Positions 43,301-52,462 of a stretch of 64,000 nt of DNA are shown piece by piece. The stretch spans positions 17,744 to 81,743 of the forward strand of contig CAZEPJ010000009.1 of assembly GCA_964514105.1 (NCBI GenBank), read 5' to 3'. The notes under the pieces were generated by a model that saw nothing but the letters and a program-made list of their open reading frames with translations, ran no database searches and had not been told where the DNA came from. The stretch's first letter is position 1. Each line of letters starts with the position of its first letter. A program made the position numbers and the translations under genes. The stretch comes from CAZEPJ01 sp964514105 (GTDB lineage: Bacteria; Desulfobacterota; Desulfocorpusculales; Desulfocorpusculum).

Positions 43301-43639
43301 ACGTATCGCTTCATGGACGTGGACGACGAGAATGCCTTGTTCAACAATCGCAAGGACCACCAGGTGACGGTGGGGTTGAACTACGTGCACCCGTGCGGAC
43401 TGTTCGGCGGCATGGCCCAGACCTACCGGCACGAGGACCTGAAGGTCCACCGGGCCGACGAGGACATCTGGCTCACGGACGCCCGGATCGGGTACATCTT
43501 CCCGGGGCGCAGGGGGTCGGTGGACTTCACGGTGGCCAACATCTTCGACGAGCGATTCAACTGGATCCGGGACCTGTTCGTGTTCCGGGGTCGGGCCCCG
43601 GCCCGACAGTTCCTGGGCACGGTGACCATCAACTTCTGA
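40358..43639 (+). CDS. FecR domain / TPR repeat / outer-membrane beta-barrel fusion protein
   Basis: 1,093 residues from ATG 40358 (GGGAGGTG upstream). Signal peptide about 1-30. Residues about 38-170 are a FecR-type domain (GRIVHARGLVEIQ, LRQGDAIRTGRDGAAALLMAD, VTPAATMGVRGTEADV). Residues about 230-600 are tetratricopeptide repeats (repeating A-rich helices such as LALDGRNVLALTNLARLLFG). From about 600 the sequence has alternating strands like a TonB-dependent receptor barrel, with a TonB-receptor-like C-terminal VANIFDERF and final phenylalanine. No plug domain is evident. The combination suggests an outer-membrane assembly or secretion channel with periplasmic binding domains (inference). 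Confidence 0.78.
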   Translation: MFRSAFPRTAAAILLIFLSSLGSLDPAPCRADEAGAGRIVHARGLVEIQRAGSDRWERAATGQILRQGDAIRTGRDGAAALLMADETLLRLNADTHLVMAQVAAGAGWLKLRKIVPAALHSVRSTYRMLRGEIWFRNKNRDASLEIVTPAATMGVRGTEADVRLGADRVVVLTVLEGVVRAWNEAGAVDVGAREQAVARAGEAPRKQLLAAPEDAVQWTLGLPAFLSGRESPLAAAARGELARGMGRLEAGEVAEAERLFLDLTTRQPEVPEAWSLLAVVHLMRGQKAQAVEEAARATELAPGSPDVWVVKGYVQQAAFDLDGAMAATRKALALDGRNVLALTNLARLLFGADRMDEAWEAIETAALAAPDDADVQTVRGFILLAYRNTEAARAAFQRAVELGPSLGEPHMGLGLVSMRQGDSATALEEISTAVLLEPRRSLFLSYWAKMLYQLERFEQARDLLKMAMALDPQDPTPWLYQAIILRDLNRPSEAVESMNRAVALNDNRAVYRSRFLLDRDLATKNVDLSILYSQLGLSAWARNRALASVKEDYTNFAGHLFLAGSLFSLEGRGQAGGNENQLAQLLQPANVNAFNTFNEYTTFFERPSLNGVLTGTLGSQDTMSGDVTVYGAIPQVNMAFAGTASYMDTDGWRRDQFYRFSDVIGKIKWDPSPKDGIMLLASHPNMKQGNIGYEVDRPEDPFIWSRDRFTQIQAGYHRHLGPNSDLLFLYTHVRDKGSLQSHHLFDQAPFTAELLGMSDYRVPRDQAQLQYMFRLGEHQLILGTVQNWGETGVESDLRGYLRLFGFRFPVLRVHEGRDLNTRFQSYYVEDIWKATPWLTVEAALYYDRMNRANASSGMEWLVDEVNPRLGVIITPTPSDTFRLAAFRYLLSHAYRFDPSDVAGVTIFRNALEGSVGEEADLTWEHQWSSGFFSANLFYLERKVDERVAADAGTVIETTRGRVRGFEATLNQILWKGLGLNATYRFMDVDDENALFNNRKDHQVTVGLNYVHPCGLFGGMAQTYRHEDLKVHRADEDIWLTDARIGYIFPGRRGSVDFTVANIFDERFNWIRDLFVFRGRAPARQFLGTVTINF

Positions 43640-43760
43640 GAATGAGCGGACGCGAGTCGTTCCCGCGGCCCGCCTTCGCACTTGGCGGGCACGATTCGCG
43701 TTCGTGGCTGGCGCCCGTCGAAGAACGCCTCCCCGCGTCCGCTTCCCAGCCCCTGGGCCG

Positions 43761-46700
43761 CTACCCCTCTACGTCCCCATGCCCTCCCCTTTCCCCTCCC
43801 GCTTGGCCCGGAAGACCGTGGGCCATGGACAGCAGGACCGGCACCACCACCAGGGTGAGCAGGGTGGCCACCCCCAGTCCGAAGATCACGGCCACGGCCA
43901 TGGGGCCCCACCACTGGGACGACTCGCCCCCGATGTCCCAACGCCAGTTGACGAAGTCGAAGCTCACTCCGGTGGCCATGGGCAGCAGGCCCAGGATGGT
44001 GGTGATGGCCGTGAGCATGACGGGCCGGAACCGGGTGAGGCCCGCCTGAAGCAACGCCTCCCTCGACGATGCGCCGCGGTCCATGAGCTGCCTGGTGTAG
44101 TCGATGAGGACAATGGCGTTGTTTACCACCACGCCCGCCAGGCTGATGACCCCGATCCCGGTCATGATGATGCCGAAGGGCATGCCGCAGATGAGCAGTC
44201 CGACAAATACGCCGATGAGGGACAGGATGACCGAGACCATGATGATGCAGGGGACGGCGAAGGAGTCGAACTGGGTGATGAGGATGATCAGGATCAAAAA
44301 GAGCGCCCCCACAAAGGCCTTCACCAGGAAATCCTTGGCCTTTTCCTGCTCCTGCTGCTCCCCTGTAAAACGAAAGACGTACCCCCTGGGCCAGTCCATC
44401 TGGGCCAGCCTTGCCTGGATGTCCCGAATGACGTCGTTGGCCAGGCGTCCCGACACGTTGGCCGAGACGGTGACGACCCGTTTCTGATCCAGCCGCATGA
44501 TGGCCCCCACGCCGCTGGTCAGGGAGACTTCGGCCACGCTCGTCAGGGGGATGGGTTCACCCTTGGGACCCGAGACGGTGATCCGCTTCAGACTCTCCAC
44601 CGAATGCCGGTCCTTCTCGGGGAGCCGGGCGATGATGTCGTACTCCTCCTTGCCTTCCCGGAACACGCCGGCCTTGGCGCCGTTGATGGCCGCCTTCACG
44701 GTGTATGCGATGGTGAAGGTGTCGAGACCCAGCAGAGCCGCCTTCTCCTTGTCCACGCGGACCGTGATCTCGGGCTTCCCCTTGACGTAGTTGTCCTTGA
44801 GGTCCACGAGCCCCGGGATGTCCTGGATGTTCTTCCTGACCAGGGCGGCCAGCTCGCCCAGGGTGTGGATCTCCTCACCGGAGATCTCCAGGTTCACCGG
44901 CGCCCCGGTCGGGGGGCCTTCCTTCTCCTTCTCCACCTGCACCTCGGCGCCCTTGACGGCCCCGAGCACCCGCTCCCGCAGTTCGTCCACGATCTGCGAG
45001 GACGGACGGGAGCGCTTGTGGATCTCCACGAAGTCCAGGGCGACCCGGTTGATATGGGTGCCCGTCCCTCCTTGTGAGAAGGGATCTCCCCCCACCGAGC
45101 CGGCATTGCCGATCACGTAGCGGATGTCCCGGTACTCGGAGGCGATGCGCTCCACCTGTGTCACCAGGACGTCGGAGGCGTCCAGGTTCGTCCCCTCCGG
45201 GGCCTTGATGAAGACGTACGCCCTTCTGGGCTCGGTCTCCGGGAAGAACTCCGTCCCCTTGCCGAAGCCGGCGAAGGCGGCGATGGAGGCCACCAGGAGG
45301 ACGAAGCCGGCCAGAGCCACGCCCCACCGATGATCGAGGCTCCACGCCAAGAGCCCCCGGTACAGTCGCTTGATCCGTGGGAGCCCGGGGCTTCCGTTCC
45401 TCGCCGGTTGGACCGCCTTGATCGTCTGGTATCGGGCGGAGAGCACGGGATTGATGACCAGGGCCACGAACAGGGATGCCGACAGGGTGATGACCACGGT
45501 CAGCGGGAGATAGGACATGAACTCCCCCATGATCCCCGGCCAGAACATCATGGGCAGGAACGCGGCCAGCGTGGTGAGGGTGGAGGTGATCACCGGCCAG
45601 GCCACCTCGTCGGTGGCCGATCTGGCCGCCTCCAGGCGGGACTCCCCTTCCTGCATGTGCCGGTAGATGTTCTCGACGATGACGATGCCGTTGTCCACCA
45701 GCATGCCCAGGGCCAGGACCAGGGAGAACAGGACCACCATATTGAGGGTCACGTCCACCCCCCACAGGACGAAGAAGGCGATGAACATGGAGTACGGGAT
45801 GGCCAGGGAGATGAAAAAGGCCGAGCGGCCGCTGACGAAGATGAAGATCACCGCCAGGACCAGGATGAGGCCGGAGATGATGTTGTTCTCCAGATCGGCC
45901 ACCATGAGCCGCACGTCCTCGGACATGTCCGATGTGAGATCGATGGCCAGCGAGGGCGGCAGGATGGCCCTCATCTCCTGCACGATCCGCTTGACCTCGT
46001 CCGTGATGCGGATGATGTTCTCGCCGCTTCGCTTCTGAACGGCCAAAGTGACGCTGGGCTGGCCGTTGATGCGGCTCCGGGTGAGGGGATCCTTGTGACT
46101 GTCCCGGATCACGGCAACGTCTCGGAGGTACACGGGTTTCCCGTTCTGGACGAAGGCCACCAGGGAGAAGATCTCCGCGGGGTGTTTGAAGTCCTCGGGG
46201 ACGCGCACCAGGTATTTCCCCTCTCCGATGTCCATGCTCCCGCCGGGCATGTTGATGTTGCCCTTCTGGACGGAGCTGATGAGGCCGGAGAAAGGGACGT
46301 TGTACGCGGCCACACGGTCCAGGTCGAACTCCACGTGGATCTCCCGGTCGAGCCCCCCCGTGAGCTTGGCCTCCAGCACCCCCGGGATGGTCTCGATCTG
46401 GTCCTTGATCTCATCCGCAAAGACCTTGAGGCGCCGGAGGCTGAACGGGCCGGAGACCACCACCCGGATCACCGGGATGTCCGAGAAGTTCACCTCCTTG
46501 ATGACGGGGTCGTCGGGGAGCTCGGGGGGAAGGTCCGCCTTTGCCTGGTCCACCTTGTCGCGGACCTTTTGGACTGCGTCGTCGATGTCCACCTTGGGGA
46601 GGAACTTGACGGCCACGGTGGAGATCCCCTCGGCCGACGTGGAGCGGATCTCCTCCGTATCCGCGATTCCCTTGAGTTTGCGCTCGATGGGGATGGTGAC

Positions 46701-46886
46701 GAGCTTCTCCATGTCCTAAGGGGCCACCCCCTCGTACGTGGTGGTCACAAAGACGTAGGGGATGGTGATGTCCGGGAAGGACTCCCTGGGCAGGACCCGG
46801 TACGCGTACAGGCCGGCGATGACGATGAAGACGAGAAGCGCCAGGACCGTGGCCTGGCGCTTGAGGGCGATGTGGTTGACGATCAT
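43761..46886 (-). CDS. RND-family efflux permease interrupted by an in-frame TAG codon
   Basis: The true start is ATG 46886, overlapping the TGA of the membrane-fusion gene (ATGA). The first 56 codons encode the expected cytoplasmic start and first membrane helix (MIVNHIALKRQATVL, then TYEGVAP). Codon 57 is TAG (46718-46716). The same frame then continues DMEKLVTIPIERKLKG to the stop at 43761. Family motifs include GMLVDNGIVIVENIYR and the two porter domains. Homologues have Ser or Glu at the stop position. Reinitiation at ATG 46712 would give a 983-residue protein lacking helix 1. It may be a pseudogene, a read-through case or a sequence error. Confidence 0.85.
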
Positions 46887-47938
46887 TGGACCAGGACCTT
46901 CATGCCATCCTCGACTTCCTTGTGACCCGCGACGATGAGGCGGTCGCCTGCGACGAGGCCCTGGGTGATCTGGACCCGGTCCCCCTCGATCACGCCGATG
47001 GAGACCGTGCGGGCCTCGGCCGTTCCGTCCTTTTCCACGAAGACGATGCGCTCTCCCGCCTTGTTCACCAGGGCGAACAGGGGCGCGGCCAGGGCGTCCG
47101 GGACCAAGCGCTTGAGGAGGGCCACCCGGGCGATCATACCCGGCCGGATCTCCCGGGAGGCGTTGTCCACCATGACGCGCACATGAAAGGTCTTGGTGAC
47201 GGGATCGGCCTTGTACGCAACGAAATCCACAATGCCCGCCAGGCGTCGCTCTGGCAGGGCGTCCACCGTGACCAGGGCCTCCTGGCTGACCTTGAGGAAC
47301 CGCACGTCCAGCTCCGGCACGTTGAGGTTGATCTTGATTCGCCCCACGTTGACGAGGTCCAGGACCGGCGCGCCCCGGGCCACGAACTCCCCGGCGTCCA
47401 CGTACAGGTGGTTGACCACTCCCGCGATGGGCGCCCGCAGGAACCCCCGATCGTACTCCACCCGGGCCTGACGAAGGTTGGTCTCGGCCAGGGCCCGTTC
47501 GGTGACGTTGCGGTCCAGTTCCTCCTTGGAGATGATGCTCCGCTCGAACAGGGACTGGCGCCGCCGGTAGAGTTCATCGGCCAGGTTGAAGGCGGCCTGG
47601 GCCCGATCCACGGCGGCCTTCCTGGCTGCGGCGTCGATCTTGGCCAGCAGGTCGCCTTCCTTGACGGCATGTCCCTCCCTGGGCCCGATCCACTCCACGA
47701 TGCCGTCCATGTCCGCTGCAACCCGCACGTCCTCCCAGGCCTCCGTGGCCCCGGGGAGAAGCAACACATCCTTCATGGGGCCGGGGGCCACGGTCTCCAC
47801 CGAGACCTTGACCAGTCTGGCCGCGGGCTTGCCGTTCTGGGCCGAAGCGTTGCTCTCCGAACGGTTGCAGCCCGTGTTCCAGATCAGGGCAGTGCAAAGC
47901 GCCAGCGTCCCTGTCAGGCGTACCGGGTGGATCCGCAT
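46883..47938 (-). CDS. RND efflux membrane-fusion protein
   Basis: 351 residues from ATG 47938 (GGAGGAG upstream). The N terminus is a signal sequence ending in NTGC, probably a lipoprotein site. HlyD-like blocks: VRVAADMDGIVEWIGPREGH, the coiled-coil hairpin (ELYRRRQSLFERSIISKEELD), FLRAPIAGVVNHLYVDAGEF and VMVDNASREIRPGM. It links the RND permease to an outer-membrane channel not present in this window. Its stop overlaps the permease start. Confidence 0.92.
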   Translation of the reverse strand: MRIHPVRLTGTLALCTALIWNTGCNRSESNASAQNGKPAARLVKVSVETVAPGPMKDVLLLPGATEAWEDVRVAADMDGIVEWIGPREGHAVKEGDLLAKIDAAARKAAVDRAQAAFNLADELYRRRQSLFERSIISKEELDRNVTERALAETNLRQARVEYDRGFLRAPIAGVVNHLYVDAGEFVARGAPVLDLVNVGRIKINLNVPELDVRFLKVSQEALVTVDALPERRLAGIVDFVAYKADPVTKTFHVRVMVDNASREIRPGMIARVALLKRLVPDALAAPLFALVNKAGERIVFVEKDGTAEARTVSIGVIEGDRVQITQGLVAGDRLIVAGHKEVEDGMKVLVQ

Positions 47939-47942
47939 GGGT

Positions 47943-48548
47943 TCACTCCTCCCCAGGCGCGATGCCGCGGAAAGCCAGCCGAAGGAGCCGGCCCACGCGG
48001 GAGGCATCGGCCCGGGCCGGATAACAGAGATCCAGGTCCAGGCAAAACGAAAGGACGCTCAGGATCAAGAAGGTCATCTCCTCCGGGTTGTCCGCACGCA
48101 ACTCGCCCCGGGCCTGCCCCTGGGCCACCATGTTCTTCATGGCCTCCACCATCCTCCAGTGGAAGGCCTCCAGGTCGAACTGGGGGGATCCCTGGGGCGG
48201 CCCGAAGGCCAGGACATGCAGCAGGCGAAACAAGTGGGGCTGTTCCACCACCTCCGCGTGGATCATCTGGCAAAGGTAGATGAGCCGCTCCAGCACCGGT
48301 CCGCCATGGCGGCCAGCCTGGGACAGGAGGGCCTCCTGGAGCTGGGCGGCCTCCTCCAGGATGGCCTGAAACAGCCCCTCCTTGCTGCCGAAGTAGTAAT
48401 ACAGCACGGGTCTGCTCACACCCGCCCTGGCCACGATCTCCCCCACCGAGGCCGCGGCGTACCCCTTCTGGGCGAAAAGGGCCGTGGCGGACTCCAGCAG
48501 TCGCTGCCTGGCGTTCTGGTCCTGGACGGACTGGGCGTCTTGGGCCAC
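47943..48548 (-). CDS. TetR/AcrR repressor of the RND efflux operon
   Basis: 201 residues from GTG 48548 (AAGGAAGAAG upstream). The HTH spans ATALFAQKGYAAASVGEIVA and ARAGVSRPVLYYYFGSKEGLF, followed by a helical ligand-binding domain. It is the first gene of an operon with the fusion protein (four bases downstream) and permease. The palindrome in its promoter is the expected operator, giving autoregulation and control of the pump. Confidence 0.92.
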   Translation of the reverse strand: MAQDAQSVQDQNARQRLLESATALFAQKGYAAASVGEIVARAGVSRPVLYYYFGSKEGLFQAILEEAAQLQEALLSQAGRHGGPVLERLIYLCQMIHAEVVEQPHLFRLLHVLAFGPPQGSPQFDLEAFHWRMVEAMKNMVAQGQARGELRADNPEEMTFLILSVLSFCLDLDLCYPARADASRVGRLLRLAFRGIAPGEE

Positions 48549-48617
48549 GCTCTTCTTCCTTTCTTCTGGGGCGCCTGCCCCCAATGTTACACGGGGCGAA
48601 ACCGCACTGCTGCTGAG

Positions 48618-48646
48618 ATTATACCTACCGGTAGGTACCCTGTCAA
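48618..48646 (-). promoter_or_regulatory. Consensus sigma-70 promoter with a TetR operator filling the spacer
   Basis: Minus strand: TTGACA (48646-48641), 17 bases, TATAAT (48623-48618), both exact consensus. The spacer contains a perfect 16-base palindrome, TACCTACCGGTAGGTA (48637-48622), which also reaches into the -10 box. Binding of the TetR protein there would block RNA polymerase directly. Confidence 0.88.
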
Positions 48647-48788
48647 GCCGCACGAAAAGCCCCCCAGCGGTCCGTGTCCGGTTTCACAGATGAGGTGTGA
48701 GTTGAATCTCTTTTCCGAGCCCTTGGCAGGGGCTGTCCGTGAATCGAAAGGAATGATCGAAGCAGCCACGGGCAAGGAGGAGGGCCAG

Positions 48789-49389
48789 ATGATGGACGCC
48801 AGGATCCATGAGATCAGAAAAGGCGCGCTGGCTGTGCTGGGAGCTGTCGTGCGTGTGGGTTGCCTGACGGCCCAAGGGGGGACACGGCGCCGCCACGGCC
48901 AAGGGCGGGGAGCCGCTCTGGATGGAGGCTGCCGTGTGGGGCACGGCCGTTGACGGCCTCGCGATGGCCAAGAGGCCCGGGGGAGACGATCATCGGGGTG
49001 GGGGCAGGCTGGGTCTGGCGCAGGACATGCTCCAGGACAAGGACAGCCTGGCCAGGCGCATCCAGCGCCATGACCACAGGGGAAGGTGCCGCGGCCGGGA
49101 CGGTTTCGTCGGCGCCGCACAAGCCGATTCGTGGGACGTGGTCAAGCGGATGAAGCGGGATGACCACAAGGGCTGTGGTCGGGGAACTGCCGGGCTCCAC
49201 GACGAGGTTGGCCCCGAGCAGGATCTCCTGGCCAAGCGTCTCGAGCAACCATACCGAAAGGGACCGCCCATGACTCTCGCCTGTGTTGTCCCCCCGACGG
49301 GAAGCGGGCCTGGGGGCCCGCCCCCTCCTTCCTCAAACGAGCCGGGTGCACCCTATGGGAACAGCCGAGGACCCAGTGTCCCGGCATGA
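48789..49389 (+). other. Possible small frameshifted gene with three degenerate repeats
   Basis: AAGGAGG precedes tandem ATG codons at 48789 and 48792. The frame has a weakly hydrophobic start (KGALAVLGAVVRVGCLTAQGG) and stops at 48953. Removing one G from the run at 48876-48881 joins it to a frame reading HGAATAKGGEPLWMEAAVWG that stays open to 49389. That frame holds three blocks about 30 residues apart starting DDHRGGGR, HDHRGRCR and DDHKGCGR. I recognise no family, and the gene may not be real. Confidence 0.25.
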
Positions 49390-49414
49390 GCTGTATATGC
49401 CGAACCCGCAAGGG

Positions 49415-49443
49415 TTGACTCGATGCGTCCTTTTGAGTATTTT
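49415..49443 (+). promoter_or_regulatory. Promoter of the tRNA-Gln gene
   Basis: TTGACT (49415-49420), 17 bases, TATTTT (49438-49443). The expected start near 49450 lies about five bases before the mature tRNA 5' end. Confidence 0.6.
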
Positions 49444-49454
49444 TGAATTGCCGC

Positions 49455-49528
49455 TGGGGGATCGTTCAATGGCAGGACAACGGACTCTGACTCCGTGAAT
49501 CTTGGTTCGAATCCAGGTCCCCCAGCCA
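49455..49528 (+). tRNA. tRNA-Gln (anticodon CTG)
   Basis: 74 bases with the CCA end encoded. The acceptor stem TGGGGGA/TCCCCCA is perfect. The D arm is GTTC/GGAC. The anticodon stem ACGGA/TCCGT encloses loop CTCTGAC with anticodon CTG. The T arm contains GGTTCGAATCC. The U1-A72 pair is normal for glutamine tRNA. Confidence 0.95.
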
Positions 49529-49540
49529 CTTCGAGAATCG

Positions 49541-49581
49541 GGGGGTTGACGGGAAAATCCGTCACCCCTCTTTTCTTTTTT
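49541..49581 (+). terminator. Rho-independent terminator after tRNA-Gln
   Basis: GGGGTTGACGG pairs with CCGTCACCCC (one bulged T) around a GAAAAT loop, followed by TCTTTTCTTTTTT. It starts 13 bases after the tRNA CCA end. Confidence 0.8.
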
Positions 49582-49756
49582 GGGAACGGCAGGTCGCTGG
49601 CAGCCGGGGCGGGGGGATAGCCGGGCCCATCTCCCATGGGGGCTCTCGGCGGCACCGGGGCGGCATGGGCGACAATGCCTCCGCCTCCCATCCTCCCCGG
49701 GCGGGCGGCGGGGGGGGGTCCCAGGAGACGGCCCTGGCCAGGTCACGACGGGCGCG

Positions 49757-49969
49757 TCAGTTGGGACTTCGTGATTGGGTGAACTTGAGCTTGCCCTCTC
49801 CAGGGACCGACTCGGGGTGCCCGAGCCGGCAGTCGTGGTCCACGCAGTACCGCTTCTCCTCCCGTCTTACGATCTTGGGATCCGCCAGATTGCCCATGGG
49901 ACAGAGGTTCCGATGGCCCTTATCGTCCTTGACCCACACCCATGGGTCCGTTCTCAGCGTCGCTTGCAT
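49757..49969 (-). CDS. Small cysteine-containing hypothetical protein
   Basis: 70 residues from ATG 49969, with GAGGAGGAA upstream, which decides the start. It contains WVWVKDDKGHRNLCPMGNL and a C-terminal RYCVDHDCRLGHP, so three cysteines and two histidines could bind a metal ion. No signal peptide. Family not recognised. It lies between tRNA-Gln and an SRPBCC gene on the opposite strand to the tRNA. Confidence 0.6.
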   Translation of the reverse strand: MQATLRTDPWVWVKDDKGHRNLCPMGNLADPKIVRREEKRYCVDHDCRLGHPESVPGEGKLKFTQSRSPN

Positions 49970-50101
49970 GGTGAGTTCCTCCTCGCGGTGCTCCTGCAAC
50001 CGGCATGGCCGGCACAGGGGCACCAGGACAAAGCGGAGCGGTTCGCGCCGCAAAGCCTCTCCCGGCCGTGGCCTTCCTGAGGCCCCGGCCGGGAAGTTGC
50101 A

Positions 50102-50572
50102 CTACGCGCCGTCACACGGCGATCGGGTTTCAACGCACGCCTTGATCTCGCCCAACCCTCGATCGAACTGGCGGTTCGGAAAACCGAAGGTGCGGATTGC
50201 GCCGGCGATCATCTCGGCGACTGCGCCTGGAAGCTCATAACCGAACTGGACATCGACGATCGTGCCCCGGCCTCCATCCGCCGGGGTCAATCGAATCTCC
50301 CCTTTGCTCCTGGGTTGTCCCAACACGGGGAATCTCCCGTGGGACGATTCCCACTGAATGAACTGATTCTCCGCCCTCTGGGTGATCACCGTATCGAACT
50401 CGATTCTGGTGTTCAAAGGACCCCGAAGCACCCAGTGGCTTCGAACGTCGTCGTGCCTCTGGATGGTCTCGATGGAGTGGATGAAGGACGGAAAGCTCTC
50501 GAAGCTTTCCCAGAATCTGTACACTTCACCCACCGGTGCGTTGATGTGGATGGTCTTCCTCACCTTGATCAT
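50102..50572 (-). CDS. SRPBCC family (polyketide cyclase/START-like) protein
   Basis: 156 residues. The fold is recognisable from the start IHINAPVGEVYRFWESFESFPSF, then WVLRGPLNTRIEFDTVITQ, WESSHGRFPVLGQPRSKGEI and the long C-terminal helix. Members form a hydrophobic cavity for lipid-like ligands or act as aromatase/cyclase. The ligand here is unknown. Confidence 0.85.
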   Translation of the reverse strand: MIKVRKTIHINAPVGEVYRFWESFESFPSFIHSIETIQRHDDVRSHWVLRGPLNTRIEFDTVITQRAENQFIQWESSHGRFPVLGQPRSKGEIRLTPADGGRGTIVDVQFGYELPGAVAEMIAGAIRTFGFPNRQFDRGLGEIKACVETRSPCDGA

Positions 50573-50989
50573 ATTCCAACCTCCCCCGGCTCACTGGGCG
50601 GCCTCCACTTTCCAGGCTACTTCGGTGGAGACCGCAGTCAAGGGCGGGGGGCCAGTTCCCGTCGTCGAGCTTGCCAAGGGCTCGTTCCATCTGGGATCAC
50701 CCCCCGTGGATACGATGACTTCCTTCACTCGTGCCCGGGCCTTCGCAGGGGAGAACCCCACTTGGCTCCATTGGGCCCCGTTTCCCGAGCAGAAGCCGAA
50801 GTCCGCTGTCCGCAGCCCGGATGAGGCGGCCCGGTCAGTTGTCCCGAGGCCGAGCAGGGATTGACAGCCGCTGTGGCAGGGGAAAGAATGGCCCGCAAGG
50901 AGAGGGGTGGGGGTGTCGCGCCAGGCGGGTTTTTTGGGGGGGGGCGTGGTACCCGCAGCCCTGAGCGATTCAAAGGGAAAGAAGAGGGC
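50573..50989. other. 417-base intergenic region, no supported gene
   Basis: Between the divergent SRPBCC and M81 peptidase genes. Open frames on both strands lack ribosome sites and family resemblance. A T6-G9 stretch occurs near 50930-50945. No clear promoter was identified. Confidence 0.5.
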
Positions 50990-52462
50990 ATGAAGATCTT
51001 CACCTGCGAGTTCATGGCAGAATCGAACACCTTCGCCGCGGGCCTGAGCGACTTGGCCCGCCAAACCCAGTTTCGCTGGCTGGAGGGCGACAGGATGTTC
51101 AGCGAGCTTCGGGGGGGCACAGACTACATTTCCGGTTTCCTGAAGGCCGCGGAGGCCGGAGGCGTGGAACTCATCCCCTCGTTTGCGACCCTCAATGCCG
51201 GACCGAGGATGAGCTGCGGGGCCTTCGAGTACTTCACGGGCCGCATGCTGGAAGACATCCGAAGACACAAGGACGAGGTGGCGGGCCTGGCCCTGGCTCT
51301 TCACGGCGGCGGCACCTCAGAGCAGTACGACGACATGGAGGGCGAGGTCCTGCGCCGCGTCCGCCATCTGGTCGGCGAGGAGATGCCCGTGGCCGTGGCC
51401 CACGACCTCCACACGAACATGACGAGGGAGATGAACGATCGGGCGACCCTGTGGGTGTCGTGCAAGGAGTACCCCCACACCGACTGCCACGTGGCCGGGC
51501 AGATCGCCATGGACCTCCTCCTGCGCACCATCCGGGGGGAGATCCGCCCTGTGACGGCCTTCCGGCGGATCCCCATGCTCTTCATGGCCACGACCCAGGC
51601 GGGACCGGCTGCCGAGATCCGGGACCTGGTGAAGGAGTTCGCAAGAGAGAAGGGCCTCCTGGACGCCTCCTTCCTCCAGGGCTTTCCCTTTGCCGACACC
51701 GCCCATACGAGCGCCTCGATCTACGTCATCGCCGACGGGGACCGGGCCCTGGCCCAGGGCGCGGCCGCGGAGCTGGCCGGGAAGATCTGGACTTACCGCG
51801 AGGCTCTGCAACAGGTCCTGCCCTCTCCGGCCGAGGGCATTGAGGAGGCCATGTCCATCGAAGGGGGACCGGTCGTCCTCAACGAGACATCGGACAACCC
51901 CGGTGCGGGCACGCCGGGTGACGGGACATATCTGCTCCGGGCCCTCCTCGCCCGGGACCTCGAGGGGACGTGCATGGGCTTCATCTACGATCCCGAGTTT
52001 GTGGAGGCCGCCATCCAGGCCGGCCCGGGCGCGACCATCCGCGGCAGGCTGGGGGGGAAGACCGACCGGTTCCACGGCGATTCCATCGAAGTGCAGGCCG
52101 CCTACGTCAAGACCATCGCCGACGGCAGGTTCGTGGCCACGAGCCCCATGCTCCTCGGCCAGAAGATGTCCTTCGGCAGGTCGGTTCGGCTCATGATCGG
52201 CAACGTGGACGTCATCGTTTGCTCGGTCCGCAGCCAGACCTTCGACGACCAGATCTTCCTCCTCCACGGAATCGATATCAACCGCTACAAGATCGTGGGC
52301 CTCAAGTCGTCCAACCATTTCCGGGCGTTCTTCTCCGGCAGCGCGAGAGCGATCATCACCGTGGATTCGCCCGGCTGCTCGACCCTCAACTTCTCTTTCC
52401 TGGATTACCACAAGATCCCCCGCCCCATGTACCCCCTGGACCGGAACGCCGAGCTCTGGTGA
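50990..52462 (+). CDS. M81 family metallopeptidase (MlrC-like)
   Basis: 490 residues from ATG 50990. It begins KIFTCEFMAESNTFAAG, the M81 opening. Metal-binding blocks LALHGGG, VAHDLHTNMT and EYPHTDCHV follow, and the C-terminal MlrC domain contains SDNPGAGTPGDGT and VDSPGCSTLNF. MlrC cleaves linearised microcystin, but most homologues are in organisms that never meet it and their substrate is unknown. The downstream gene is a class III CoA-transferase. Confidence 0.88.
   Translation: MKIFTCEFMAESNTFAAGLSDLARQTQFRWLEGDRMFSELRGGTDYISGFLKAAEAGGVELIPSFATLNAGPRMSCGAFEYFTGRMLEDIRRHKDEVAGLALALHGGGTSEQYDDMEGEVLRRVRHLVGEEMPVAVAHDLHTNMTREMNDRATLWVSCKEYPHTDCHVAGQIAMDLLLRTIRGEIRPVTAFRRIPMLFMATTQAGPAAEIRDLVKEFAREKGLLDASFLQGFPFADTAHTSASIYVIADGDRALAQGAAAELAGKIWTYREALQQVLPSPAEGIEEAMSIEGGPVVLNETSDNPGAGTPGDGTYLLRALLARDLEGTCMGFIYDPEFVEAAIQAGPGATIRGRLGGKTDRFHGDSIEVQAAYVKTIADGRFVATSPMLLGQKMSFGRSVRLMIGNVDVIVCSVRSQTFDDQIFLLHGIDINRYKIVGLKSSNHFRAFFSGSARAIITVDSPGCSTLNFSFLDYHKIPRPMYPLDRNAELW

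Noticed and set aside
46716..46718. TAG in the RND gene as a pyrrolysine codon
   Set aside because: Homologues have ordinary Ser or Glu here. No methylamine-methyltransferase context or pyl genes are visible. Mutation or error is simpler.
48814..49248. 144-codon minus-strand frame before tRNA-Gln
   Set aside because: No ribosome site or family motif. Its repeats only mirror the plus-strand repeats.
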